Assembly (NCBI GenBank): GCA_012744395.1
Contig: JAAYCB010000095.1
Span: forward strand, 1 to 39,829
DNA length: 39,829 nucleotides
Reading direction: 5' to 3'
Origin: Pirellulaceae bacterium
GTDB taxonomy: Bacteria; Planctomycetota; Planctomycetia; Pirellulales; Thermoguttaceae
Below are positions 25,927-36,703 of the stretch, piece after piece; position 1 is the stretch's first letter; each line of letters opens with the position of its first letter. The notes under the pieces are model-generated. The model saw only the letters and a program-made list of their open reading frames with translations. It was not told where the DNA came from and did not search any database. Position numbers and translations under genes: made by a program.

Positions 25927-26308
25927 AGCGGATTCCTCCTGTTGCTGGCGAAAATACCTTCGAGACCCGATGGATGGAGAACCTGTTCCGACCTCGGGCG
26001 ATAGCTGTCTTCAAACACGCCCGCCAAATCCAATTCTGGCAGCCTAGGCCAAGATTGAATCTCTCTCTTCTGCAAGGACTGTGCCAACGGAACGATGTTG
26101 ATCCTAAGTAGTGCATTGACAGAAAGTTGCGTGATCATCTGCGAGCCGAGCGATGTGGCGAACCGACCGGGGGTCACGCCCGTGGATGCCAATTTGGCAG
26201 GCTTGGGAGCCCGGCCGGGAAAGAGAGCGGGGCACCGGATGCGCTTGCCAGGTGGCTCGGACGGTTCGCCGATCAGCACAGGCCGCTGACGGGTCCGGAC
26301 GTACTTGG
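25927..26308. other. Intergenic region upstream of the chaperone block
   Basis: 382 bp between the M42 peptidase stop and the groEL start, both on the minus strand. It holds the sigma-54 promoter candidate and the groEL ribosome site. No CIRCE dyad (TTAGCACTC-N9-GAGTGCTAA) was found by eye. Confidence 0.5.
26071..26087 (-). promoter_or_regulatory. Near-consensus sigma-54 (-24/-12) promoter upstream of groEL
   Basis: The minus strand reads TTGGCACAGTCCTTGCA. Against YTGGCACG-N4-TTGCW it differs only at the G after GGCAC, and the GG-N10-GC spacing is exact. Transcription would start near 26060, leaving a leader of about 134 nt before groEL. No enhancer-binding-protein site was identified. Confidence 0.55.
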
Positions 26309-27367
26309 TCAGGGGCGGAAATCGTCGTTGGGGGTGATCGACTCGGCCAGTCGCGCCAGCAGGTCGGCTGCGCGGTCCATGTCATCGAGCGAGATCATCT
26401 CCACGGGGCTGTGCATGTAGCGGTTGGGAATGCTGACCAGTGCCGTGGCCACGCCGCCGCGCGTGACCTGGATCGCGTTGGCGTCGGTACCCGTCGGCCG
26501 CCCGTCGGCCGCCAACTGGTGCGCGATCTCCGCCGACTTGGCGACGTCGATCAGCCGCGTCACCAGGCGGGGGTTCATATTCGGGCCGCGGTAGATGACC
26601 GGTCCCTTACCAAGGCACACGTCACCCTCCTGCTTCTTTTCGATCGTCGGACAGTCCGTCGCGTGGGTCACATCGACGGCGATTCCGACCTGGGGATCGA
26701 TCCCGAACGCGCTTGTCCGAGCCCCGCGCAACCCAACCTCCTCTTGGACGGTGGAGACAGCGTGCAGGCTGCACTGAAGCCGTGCTTTGTCCACTCTACG
26801 GAGGGCTTCCATGACCACCCAAAGGCCGCATTTGTCGTCCATGGCCGGGCAGATTGCCCGTTGATTTCGCAGCTCGCGGTACTCCAACTCGACCGTCACG
26901 GCGTCGCCGATGCGGACCATCGTCTCTGCCTCTGCCTTGTCCTTTGCCCCAATGTCGAGCCAGAGGTCCTTGAGCTTGGGGACCTGTTTGCGTTCTTCCT
27001 CCGTGAGCAGGTGGATCGGCTTTCGCGCGATCACGGCGGGAATCGGGCCGTTGTCTGTCCAGACGCACATGCGTTGCCCGAGGAGAATCTGCGGGTCCCA
27101 GCCGCCGAGCGAGAGCACGTACAGGAATCCCTCCGCATCGATATACTGGACGATCAGGCCGATCTGGTCGCAGTGGCCGGCAAGCATTACCCTCACCGGG
27201 GCGCCCGGGTTCTGCACGGCGATCAGGTTGCCGTGCAGATCGGTGGCGACTTCGTCAGCAAAGGTCTCAACACGGGCTTGGACACGCCTCTGCAAATCGG
27301 CTTCAAAACCGGAAGGGCTCGGCGTTTCGAGAATCTGCTTGAAGAACTCAAGAGCTGCGGGTTCCAT
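26309..27367 (-). CDS. M42-family metallo-aminopeptidase
   Basis: A 352-residue zinc or cobalt aminopeptidase of the M42 family (glutamyl aminopeptidase, TET-like, sometimes annotated endoglucanase M). Metal and catalytic residues are in the expected order: His and Asp in AGHCDQIG (about 64-67), Asp in AMDDKCG, the Glu pair in TVQEEVGLRGA, Asp in AVDVTHA, and His in NRYMHSPVEM. No signal peptide is present, so it is cytosolic, where such enzymes assemble into large particles that trim peptides released by proteases. ATG 27367 lacks a clear Shine-Dalgarno. It is divergent from homoserine dehydrogenase and lies upstream of the chaperone genes on the same strand. Confidence 0.94.
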   Translation of the reverse strand: MEPAALEFFKQILETPSPSGFEADLQRRVQARVETFADEVATDLHGNLIAVQNPGAPVRVMLAGHCDQIGLIVQYIDAEGFLYVLSLGGWDPQILLGQRMCVWTDNGPIPAVIARKPIHLLTEEERKQVPKLKDLWLDIGAKDKAEAETMVRIGDAVTVELEYRELRNQRAICPAMDDKCGLWVVMEALRRVDKARLQCSLHAVSTVQEEVGLRGARTSAFGIDPQVGIAVDVTHATDCPTIEKKQEGDVCLGKGPVIYRGPNMNPRLVTRLIDVAKSAEIAHQLAADGRPTGTDANAIQVTRGGVATALVSIPNRYMHSPVEMISLDDMDRAADLLARLAESITPNDDFRP

Positions 27368-27667
27368 GGTCTAACTTTCGGGTGGCAAAGAACAAGCTTC
27401 AGAAATCGTCGACGTTGTAATGGCAATCATCTGGGCGAGCGGCGCGCCGATGATCGGTCAATCACCGAGGCCGGGGGAATCCTCCCTTCAGTATCGCCGC
27501 CGGCAGGGCCTGTACAAGCCCAACGGAAGACGCGGACTTGGCCGGAGCGACGCGGCCGGCGGGGGCTGACTGTGTCGCGATTTGACCGGTCCGGGTTGAC
27601 GAGACGGCCTAAACCTCCGTACGATAACGAGTTCTCGCGACGTTGGTGCGGTGGCGTCAGGCAAATC
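27368..27667. other. Divergent intergenic region between the M42 peptidase and hom
   Basis: 300 bp that should hold both promoters. A sigma-70-like site reading toward hom is at 27596-27625. Nothing convincing was seen for the peptidase direction. Confidence 0.45.
27596..27625 (+). promoter_or_regulatory. Sigma-70-type promoter for hom
   Basis: TTGACG (27596-27601) and TACGAT (27620-27625) are separated by 18 bp. They match 5 of 6 and 4 of 6 consensus bases and place the start site about 36 nt before the hom ATG. Confidence 0.35.
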
Positions 27668-29002
27668 ATGGCGGTTGAGCGTATGGAAACAGCGAAGGTT
27701 ATGGAAACAGCGAAGGTTGCGGTGGTCGGCTTCGGAACGATTGGATCTGGAGCCGTGAAACTCCTGTTGGAGCAGTCCGAGCGGCTTGCTCGGGCGGTCG
27801 GCCGGAAAGTCGAACTGGTTCAGATCGTGGACCCGGACGTGACGAGGCCGCGCGGGGTTGACGTACCCGATGGGCTGCTGACCGATGATCTCTGCAAGGT
27901 GTTGGACAATCGCGAGATCACGGCGGTGATCCAGCTGATCGGGGGGATCGAACCCGCCCGGACCGTGATGCTCAAGCTGCTGGAAAGCGGCAAGAACGTG
28001 ATCACGGCGAACAAGGCGCTGCTCGCCGAGCACGGTCCGGAGCTGTTTGCCAAGGCCCGAAAAGTCGGCAGATCGATTGCCTTCGAAGCCGCCGTTGCCG
28101 GCGGGATTCCGATCATTGCGGCGATCGGCCAGTCGCTGGCAGCCAACCGGATCGAGTCGATCCACGCGATCCTCAACGGAACGAGCAATTTCATCCTCAC
28201 GCGGATGGAGGAGCAGGGGACCGACTATGCGTCGGTCGTGGCCGAGGCGCAGCGGCTCGGCTACGCGGAAGCCAACCCCGCGATGGACGTCGATGGCACG
28301 GACGCGGCCCAGAAGCTGACGATTCTCGCGCATCTGGCGTTCGGCGCGCGGCCGAACTGGCGGGCAATCCGCCGGGTGGGAATCGACACGGTCGAGCTGG
28401 CCGATATCCGGTTCGCCAACGAACTGGGCTACACGATCAAGCTTCTGGCGGTGGCCGAGTTGACGAACCAGGGGCTGGAACTGCATGTCTCGCCGACGCT
28501 TGTCCGCCGCCACGCGCCGCTGGCCGGAGTCCGCGAGGCATTCAACGCGATCCACGTGGTTGGCGACGCGGTCGGCCGGGTCTTCTTCCACGGCCTTGGC
28601 GCCGGCCAGATGCCGACGGCCTCCGCCGTGATCGCCGACCTGATCGACACGCTCGTCGGCCGCACGGCGATCACCTTCAAGACGCTGGCGCTTTGGGCGG
28701 AGGACCGGAACGCTCCGGTTCCGGTCCGCGACGCGGCCGAGGTCCGCGGCCGGTTCTACCTGCGTTTGAAGGTCGAAGACCGCCCCGGCGTCCTCGCGGA
28801 GATTTCGGGAATCCTCGGCAGGCACGATATCTCCATCGCCTCGGTGATCCAGCACGAGAAGGACAAACCGGCCGAGGGCGTGGTCCCGCTGGTAATCATG
28901 ACGCACGCGGCGCCGGAAGGCGCGCTCGACGCCGCCCTCGGCGCGATGGGCAGGCTGCCTTGCGTTCGGCCGGGCACCGTCCGCCTGCGCGTCCGCGATT
29001 GA
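27668..29002 (+). CDS. hom: Homoserine dehydrogenase
   Basis: A 444-residue NAD(P)-dependent enzyme reducing aspartate semialdehyde to homoserine for threonine, isoleucine and methionine. The Rossmann motif is VGFGTIGSGAV near the N-terminus, with TANKALLAEHG and the catalytic-domain stretches FEAAVAGGIPII and LNGTSNFILTRM. A C-terminal ACT domain begins RFYLRLKVEDRPGVLAEISGIL, implying feedback inhibition, usually by threonine. The N-terminus contains a perfect 18-bp direct repeat, so ATGs at 27668, 27683 and 27701 are all possible starts; 27701 gives the most typical N-terminus. The frame is open back to 26153, but that stretch is antisense shadow. It is followed by the phosphatase-superfamily gene and aspartate kinase, forming an aspartate-pathway cluster. 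Confidence 0.95.
   Translation: MAVERMETAKVMETAKVAVVGFGTIGSGAVKLLLEQSERLARAVGRKVELVQIVDPDVTRPRGVDVPDGLLTDDLCKVLDNREITAVIQLIGGIEPARTVMLKLLESGKNVITANKALLAEHGPELFAKARKVGRSIAFEAAVAGGIPIIAAIGQSLAANRIESIHAILNGTSNFILTRMEEQGTDYASVVAEAQRLGYAEANPAMDVDGTDAAQKLTILAHLAFGARPNWRAIRRVGIDTVELADIRFANELGYTIKLLAVAELTNQGLELHVSPTLVRRHAPLAGVREAFNAIHVVGDAVGRVFFHGLGAGQMPTASAVIADLIDTLVGRTAITFKTLALWAEDRNAPVPVRDAAEVRGRFYLRLKVEDRPGVLAEISGILGRHDISIASVIQHEKDKPAEGVVPLVIMTHAAPEGALDAALGAMGRLPCVRPGTVRLRVRD
27683..27718 (+). repeat. Perfect 18-bp tandem duplication at the hom N-terminus
   Basis: ATGGAAACAGCGAAGGTT occurs twice in a row (27683-27700, 27701-27718), encoding METAKV-METAKV. The repeat preserves the frame and duplicates the start codon. 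Confidence 0.95.
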
Positions 29003-29051
29003 CCTGGCAGAACGCCTATCCGCAGTCTCCCGGCATGACGAGTTATCGGCG

Positions 29052-30254
29052 ATGAAATACGCGATTGTCATTCCTGACGGATGTGCCGACGAGCCGCAAG
29101 AGAGTCTCGGCGGCAAGACGCATCTTCAGTCCGCGCGCCTCCCGGCCATGGACGCCGTGGCGGCCGCCGGCGTCGTCGGCCGCTCGAGCAACGTTCCGCC
29201 CTCGCTTGCTCCGGGCTCCGACGTGGCGAACCTCAGCCTGCTCGGCTACAATCCGCTGGAGCACTTCACCGGGCGGGCGCCCCTGGAGGCCGCGGCCCAG
29301 GGGATCGCCATGGGGCCGAATGATTGGGCGGTCCGCTGCAATCTGGTGACGGTCGAAGACCAGGTGATGAAAGATTTCACGGCCGGCCACATCTCAACCG
29401 ACGAGGCGACCCTGCTGATCCGGGCCGCCCACGAGCAGCTTGGCGGCGGCGGCGTCGAGTTCCTCCCCGGCATCAGTTACCGAAACTTGATGCTCGTGCG
29501 AACCGACGATCCGGACGGCCCCTTCTCCGCCGACACCCGGACGACTCCCCCCCATGACCTGACCGGCAGGTCGGTTCTCGACGACTACCCCCGCGGGCCG
29601 GGCAGCGACCTGCTCAACCGGTTGATGAACGACAGTCTGGAGGCCTTTGCCGACCACCCGGTCAACCGCGCCCGGAGAGCGGCCGGCAAGCCGCCAGCGA
29701 CGAACGTCTGGCTCTGGGGGCTCGGGCGAGCCCCCCGGTTGACGCCGTTCGCAAGCCGGTATGGCACGACCGGGGCGATGATCACCGCCGTCGATCTGCT
29801 CCGCGGGTTGGCCTCGCTTCTGGGGTGGAAGCGGATCGAGGTGCCCGGCGCAACCGGCTACACCGACACGGACTACGCGGCCAAGGGGCGCTGCGCCGCG
29901 GCAGCGCTGGCCGAAGCGGACCTGGTCTGCGTCCACGTCGAGGCGACCGACGAGGCGTCGCATGAAGGCGACACGGAGGCCAAGATCAAGGCCCTCGAGC
30001 AGATCGATCGCCACATCGTGGCTCCGCTCCACGACGCGCTCAAGTCCCACGGCGCGTACCGCATCCTCATCTCTCCGGATCATCCCACGCCGGTGCGGAT
30101 GAAGACCCACGCGCACGGGTATGTGCCCTGGACAATCGCCGGCGAGGGCATCGAGCCGGACAGCGCCGCGGCCTACGACGAGCCGTCCGCGGCAGCCAGC
30201 CCGCTGGTCTTCGAAGACGGTTGGAGACTGATGGGCTACTTCCTCGGAAAGTAG
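29052..30254 (+). CDS. ApgM-like alkaline-phosphatase-superfamily enzyme, probable homoserine kinase
   Basis: A 400-residue protein of the cofactor-independent phosphoglycerate mutase (archaeal type) superfamily. Metal-binding segments are visible: IPDGCADEP at the N-terminus, the Ser-containing GSDVANLSLLGYNP, HVEATDEASHEGD, and SPDHPTPVRMKTHAHGYVPW near the C-terminus. Members of this branch encoded with threonine genes have been annotated as a proposed non-GHMP homoserine kinase. Here it lies directly between homoserine dehydrogenase and aspartate kinase, all in one direction, with no ThrB-type kinase nearby. Homoserine kinase is therefore the better call than glycolytic mutase, though the assignment rests on context. 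ATG 29052 has a weak ribosome site. Confidence 0.8.
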   Translation: MKYAIVIPDGCADEPQESLGGKTHLQSARLPAMDAVAAAGVVGRSSNVPPSLAPGSDVANLSLLGYNPLEHFTGRAPLEAAAQGIAMGPNDWAVRCNLVTVEDQVMKDFTAGHISTDEATLLIRAAHEQLGGGGVEFLPGISYRNLMLVRTDDPDGPFSADTRTTPPHDLTGRSVLDDYPRGPGSDLLNRLMNDSLEAFADHPVNRARRAAGKPPATNVWLWGLGRAPRLTPFASRYGTTGAMITAVDLLRGLASLLGWKRIEVPGATGYTDTDYAAKGRCAAAALAEADLVCVHVEATDEASHEGDTEAKIKALEQIDRHIVAPLHDALKSHGAYRILISPDHPTPVRMKTHAHGYVPWTIAGEGIEPDSAAAYDEPSAAASPLVFEDGWRLMGYFLGK

Positions 30255-30324
30255 ACGCAATTCGCCAATTGCCAAGGTTCAATGACCAATAACCTGTAAC
30301 CTGTCCCGCCCCCGGGAACGAACC

Positions 30325-32097
30325 ATGTCGATTATTGTGCAGAAATTTGGCGGCACGAGCGTTGCCGACAGCCAGAAGATACTCTCCGCGGCCCGCCGGG
30401 CGATCCGCGCCAAGAACGACGGCCACCAGGTGGTGATGGTTGTCAGCGCGATGGGCCAGAACACCGATCTGCTGGTCGCGTTGGCCAGCCAGATCAGCGA
30501 TCATCCGCCGGCGCGGGAGATGGACATGTTGCTCTCCACCGGCGAGCAAGTCACCGTGGCGCTGATGGCGATGGCGATCGACTCGCTCGGCCACGAGGCG
30601 GTCAGCATGACGGGCGGGCAGGTCGGGATTCGCACCGACAGCACGCACACCAAGGCGCGAATCCACTCGATCGCCACGGAGCGGTTGCATGCGGCCCTCG
30701 ATTCCGGGAAGCTCGTGATCGCGGCCGGTTTCCAGGGCGTGGATGAATCGTCGAACATCACGACGCTCGGCCGCGGCGGGAGCGACACGACGGCCGTGGC
30801 TCTTGCCGCCGCCCTCGGCGCAGATGCCTGCGAGATCTACACGGACGTGGACGGTGTCTACACGACCGATCCGCGGCTTGTTCCGGAAGCCCGCCGCGCG
30901 AGCCGGATCAGCTACGACGAGATGCTGGAGCTTGCCAGCCTGGGGGCGGGAGTGATGCACAACCGGGCGATCGAGTTCGCCAAGCGGTTCGGGGTGCCGG
31001 TTCACGTCCGCAGCAGCTTCAGCGACCAGCCCGGCACGTTGATCACTTCGCAGCCCGAGTCCAAGGTCTGGACGGTGGCCGGCGCGGCGCTGGTCAAGGA
31101 TGAGGCCTGGGTCACGGTGCAGGGGGTTCCGGATCGGCCGGGGGCGGCCTCGACGATCTTCTCGAAGATTGCCGGCCGCAGGGTCGCGATGGACATGATC
31201 GTCCAGAACGTGGCCGACGAGGGCCACGCCGACATCTCCTTCAGCGTCGTCCGCGAAGACCTGGCGAAGACGCTCAAGGCGGTCGAGGAAGCGTGCAAGG
31301 AACTCGGGGCGGGCACGTACACCTGCGACGACAGCGTGTCGAAGGTTTCGGTGGTCGGGCTGGGCATGGCGACGCAGACCGGCGTGGCGGAGAAGATGTT
31401 CCGCGGCCTGGCCGAGAAGGGCATCAACATCCTGATGATCACGACCAGCGAGATCAAGATCTCGGTCCTCGTCGCCCGCGATTACGCCCTCGAGGCACTG
31501 CGGACGGTTCACGGGGTGTTCGAACTGTCGTCCGAGCCGCCCGCGATGGAACCGATCGCGGACCTCGGCGCGCTGGCCAGCGCCGAGCGGGACCGCGCTT
31601 TGGCGCGCCTCGAAGGCATGGAGGACCTGATCATCGACGAGATCGCGCTCGACGTCTCGCAGGCGCGGATCACATTGCCCAAGGTGCCGGACACGCCGGG
31701 CATGGCGGCCCAGGTCTTCGACGAGGTGGCCGAGAACGGCATCGTGGTCGACATGATTGTCCAGAGCATCGGCCGCGGCGGCCAGGCCAACCTGAGTTTC
31801 ACCGTGGCCAAGGAGGACTTGGCGCGAACCATGGACATCGCCCGCTCGCTGGCCGAGGGATTCCAGGGCGAGCCGCCCACCTCGAGCCCCGAGGTCGCCA
31901 AGCTGGCGGTCAGCGGGATCGGGATGAGGAGCCACACCTCGGTCGCCCAGCGGATGTTCCAGTCGCTCGCCGCGGCCGGCATCAACGTCGACATGATCAG
32001 CACGAGCGAGGTGCGGATGAACGTCGTCGTCGACGGCCGCCACGGCCACAAGGCGCTGGAAGTCCTCCAGGGCGAATTTCGCGAGGCGATGGCCTGA
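30325..32097 (+). CDS. lysC: Aspartate kinase with two ACT-domain pairs
   Basis: A 590-residue kinase making aspartyl phosphate, the entry to lysine, threonine and methionine synthesis. The catalytic domain (1-250) opens IIVQKFGGTSVAD and contains TLGRGGSDTTAVALA and EIYTDVDGVYTTDPR. The regulatory part is doubled. ACT-like units start near residues 263 (VTVQGVPDRPGAAS), 340 (KVSVVGLGMATQTGVAEKMF), 449 (ITLPKVPDTPGMAAQVF) and 526 (KLAVSGIGMRSHTSVAQRMF). Usual bacterial enzymes of about 400-470 residues have one pair; a four-ACT form is known from cyanobacteria. It probably responds to lysine and/or threonine. The start ATG 30325 follows GGGAA. The leader holds a small AT-richer stretch with a doubled AACCTGT. 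Confidence 0.96.
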   Translation: MSIIVQKFGGTSVADSQKILSAARRAIRAKNDGHQVVMVVSAMGQNTDLLVALASQISDHPPAREMDMLLSTGEQVTVALMAMAIDSLGHEAVSMTGGQVGIRTDSTHTKARIHSIATERLHAALDSGKLVIAAGFQGVDESSNITTLGRGGSDTTAVALAAALGADACEIYTDVDGVYTTDPRLVPEARRASRISYDEMLELASLGAGVMHNRAIEFAKRFGVPVHVRSSFSDQPGTLITSQPESKVWTVAGAALVKDEAWVTVQGVPDRPGAASTIFSKIAGRRVAMDMIVQNVADEGHADISFSVVREDLAKTLKAVEEACKELGAGTYTCDDSVSKVSVVGLGMATQTGVAEKMFRGLAEKGINILMITTSEIKISVLVARDYALEALRTVHGVFELSSEPPAMEPIADLGALASAERDRALARLEGMEDLIIDEIALDVSQARITLPKVPDTPGMAAQVFDEVAENGIVVDMIVQSIGRGGQANLSFTVAKEDLARTMDIARSLAEGFQGEPPTSSPEVAKLAVSGIGMRSHTSVAQRMFQSLAAAGINVDMISTSEVRMNVVVDGRHGHKALEVLQGEFREAMA

Positions 32098-32194
32098 CGC
32101 CGGCCGCTCCCGGCGGACCCGCGCCGCTGGAGATTGTTCAGACCAGGCTGTGCAAGCAGGGGATTTTCACCCGAGACGCGCGGAACCCCGCCGC

Positions 32195-32602
32195 CTACGC
32201 CTCGCCGATCACTTCGTCGAGCACGGCTTCGTCGACGTAGATCGGCAGGCGCGGATCGCACGTCACCGCGATCGTGATCGCGTCGGAGGGGCGCGAATCG
32301 ATCTCGAGCAGCCCGCCCCCGGTGCGGACGCGGAGCTTGGCGTAGTAGGTGTGATCCTTCAGGTCGTTGATCACCACGTCCTGAAGCTCGCCGCCGAAGG
32401 TCTCGATGATCCGGCAGATCAGGTCATGCGTGAGCGGCCGGGGCGATTCGAAGCCCTTCACGCGGCGGTTGATCATCGTCGCCTCGAAAATGCCGATGAG
32501 GATCGGAAACGTGCGCTGGCCGTTGACCTCTTTCAGATAGATCACCTGCTGCTCGTTGATTTCGCTGATAATGATCCGGGAGAGTTCCATCGGGACAGGC
32601 AT
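32195..32602 (-). CDS. DUF151 bifunctional nuclease-family protein
   Basis: A 135-residue protein of the BFN/DUF151 family. It begins MPVPMELSRIIISEINEQQVIYLKEVNGQRTFPILIGIFEATMI and has the conserved core RPLTHDLICRIIETFGGELQDVVINDLKDHTYYAKL and DSRPSDAITIAV. Family members have been reported to have DNase and RNase activity in plants and archaea; the bacterial role is unclear. ATG 32602 was chosen because it has GAGGA 8 nt upstream; the frame is open to 32644. It is convergent with lysC and has its 5' end about 215 bp from the divergent small membrane protein gene. Confidence 0.92.
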   Translation of the reverse strand: MPVPMELSRIIISEINEQQVIYLKEVNGQRTFPILIGIFEATMINRRVKGFESPRPLTHDLICRIIETFGGELQDVVINDLKDHTYYAKLRVRTGGGLLEIDSRPSDAITIAVTCDPRLPIYVDEAVLDEVIGEA

Positions 32603-32816
32603 GGCCGTATCCTCGCGCACGCGTACCAGGCGACGTCGATCCAATCAACCGCCATTATAACCGCCGCCGGCTCTCCCGGGCTAGTGGACCGGCTCCGGCC
32701 GCAACCTGCGGGGGGGCTTGCCGCGCGGGGCGCCGGCCAGGTGGCTTCCCGGCCACAACGCCTGTAGCATGGGGTGTTGGTCCAGTTGGAGTCCGAACCC
32801 GTGAAAGGATCGTACC

Positions 32817-33221
32817 GTGGAACCTGGCGTCGTCATGATCTTGGCTGGGATCGGCGCTTTGATCATCGGCGCCATCTCCTTGACGCGATGGTTTGAAAAG
32901 CAGCGCCGCGACGCCTGGCGGCAAGCCGCGGAAGAGCTCGGGATCCTGTTCGCCGGCGAGCGGAACGACGTGGTCTCCCGGTGCGAGGACCCCGCATTCT
33001 CCAAGGCGTTCGTCCTCCAGGGAGAAGACGAGGCAGCGATCCGCGGCTTGTTCGACGATCGCGTCCACGCCTGGTTCGTGCGGCAAAAGGGAAGCAGTTT
33101 CTGCTTCGAGGCTTGGGGCAATCGGCTCGTATTCCATCGCGGCCGGCACGAGAAGCCCCGCGAGGCCCGGCGGCTCCTACAGGAGGCGCTGGAGATCATG
33201 AAACGGCTCGCCGCCAAATAG
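32817..33221 (+). CDS. Small membrane-anchored protein, unknown function
   Basis: A 134-residue protein with one N-terminal membrane helix (VVMILAGIGALIIGAISLTRW) and a charged soluble part. The soluble part starts EKQRRDAWRQAAEELGILF and ends with the helix EARRLLQEALEIMKRLAAK. No named family is recognised. The N-terminal helix plus AEELGI segment, and the later FVLQGEDEAAIRGLF and WGNRLVFHRGR, are reminiscent of longer planctomycete membrane-anchored proteins in which a central domain separates these parts. An internal deletion is possible but unproven. GTG 32817 has AAAGGA 8 nt upstream. Its 3' end lies about 50 bp before the left terminal repeat of the MITE-like element. Confidence 0.65.
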   Translation: MEPGVVMILAGIGALIIGAISLTRWFEKQRRDAWRQAAEELGILFAGERNDVVSRCEDPAFSKAFVLQGEDEAAIRGLFDDRVHAWFVRQKGSSFCFEAWGNRLVFHRGRHEKPREARRLLQEALEIMKRLAAK

Positions 33222-33272
33222 GCGCAAGGGACGGGGCCGCAGGGGGAAAAGTCTCCGCGGCCGGGCAGTCTC

Positions 33273-33572
33273 AGTGGTCCATTTCAGAAATGACGTCAGG
33301 GTTCCTTCAATGACGTAGGTTGGGCGTTCCCGCCCGACAAAGAACGACGGGCAGGAATGCCCATCCTGCCAATGAGCTTGCACGATCCTCAATCTCGCCG
33401 CACCGCCGGGTTTCCGGGGCTTGAATCCGCATCTCCCGATCACGGTCCACTACCGCCATCTTCCGCCGAGTTCGTATCGCTCTCGAGCGATATGCTGCAG
33501 CGATTGCGCGACATCAAAGGAACCGCTCTCGACGGGCGCAAGGAACCTTGACATCACTTCTGAAATGGACCA

Positions 33573-33574
<2 letters not shown>
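33273..33574. mobile_element. MITE-like element with 35-bp terminal inverted repeats
   Basis: The left end (33273-33307) and right end (33540-33574) are inverted repeats matching at 32 of 35 positions; both begin AGTGGTCCATTTCAGAA when read inward. The 302-bp element contains no transposase. Its interior has a large hairpin (33318-33366). No clear target-site duplication is seen: the flanking bases are TCTC on the left and AAGG on the right. It fits a miniature inverted-repeat transposable element or a decayed insertion sequence. The right end overlaps the valS stop codon. Confidence 0.7.
33318..33366. repeat. Hairpin inside the MITE-like element
   Basis: Two 21-nt arms (33318-33338 and 33346-33366) pair at 17 of 21 positions around a 7-nt loop. 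Each arm is itself near-palindromic (GGGCGTTCCCGCCC and GGGCAGGAATGCCC), giving a cruciform-like structure. Confidence 0.6.
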
Positions 33575-36638
<3,064 letters not shown>

Positions 36639-36703
36639 GGTTGTGTTTCGATTCTGGATTGAAGGGGCGCTCTTCTCCGCCCTGCTCGTGAAAGCCCGCC
36701 GGA

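Noticed and set aside
25927-26308. CIRCE or sigma-32 heat-shock element before groEL
   Set aside because: No TTAGCACTC-N9-GAGTGCTAA dyad or CTTGAA-type box was found by eye; only the sigma-54-like site stands out.
26153-27667. Open frame running into hom from 26153, which would make a 949-residue fusion protein
   Set aside because: This part is antisense to the M42 peptidase and has no recognisable domain; homoserine dehydrogenase has its own start and promoter candidate at 27596-27701.
29052-30254. Assignment of the ApgM-like gene as glycolytic phosphoglycerate mutase
   Set aside because: The superfamily fits, but its position between hom and lysC favours the homoserine-kinase branch; the mutase role remains possible only as an alternative.
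33357-33551. 64-codon open frame inside the MITE-like element as a gene or transposase remnant
   Set aside because: No ribosome site, no recognisable motif, and it overlaps the internal hairpin.
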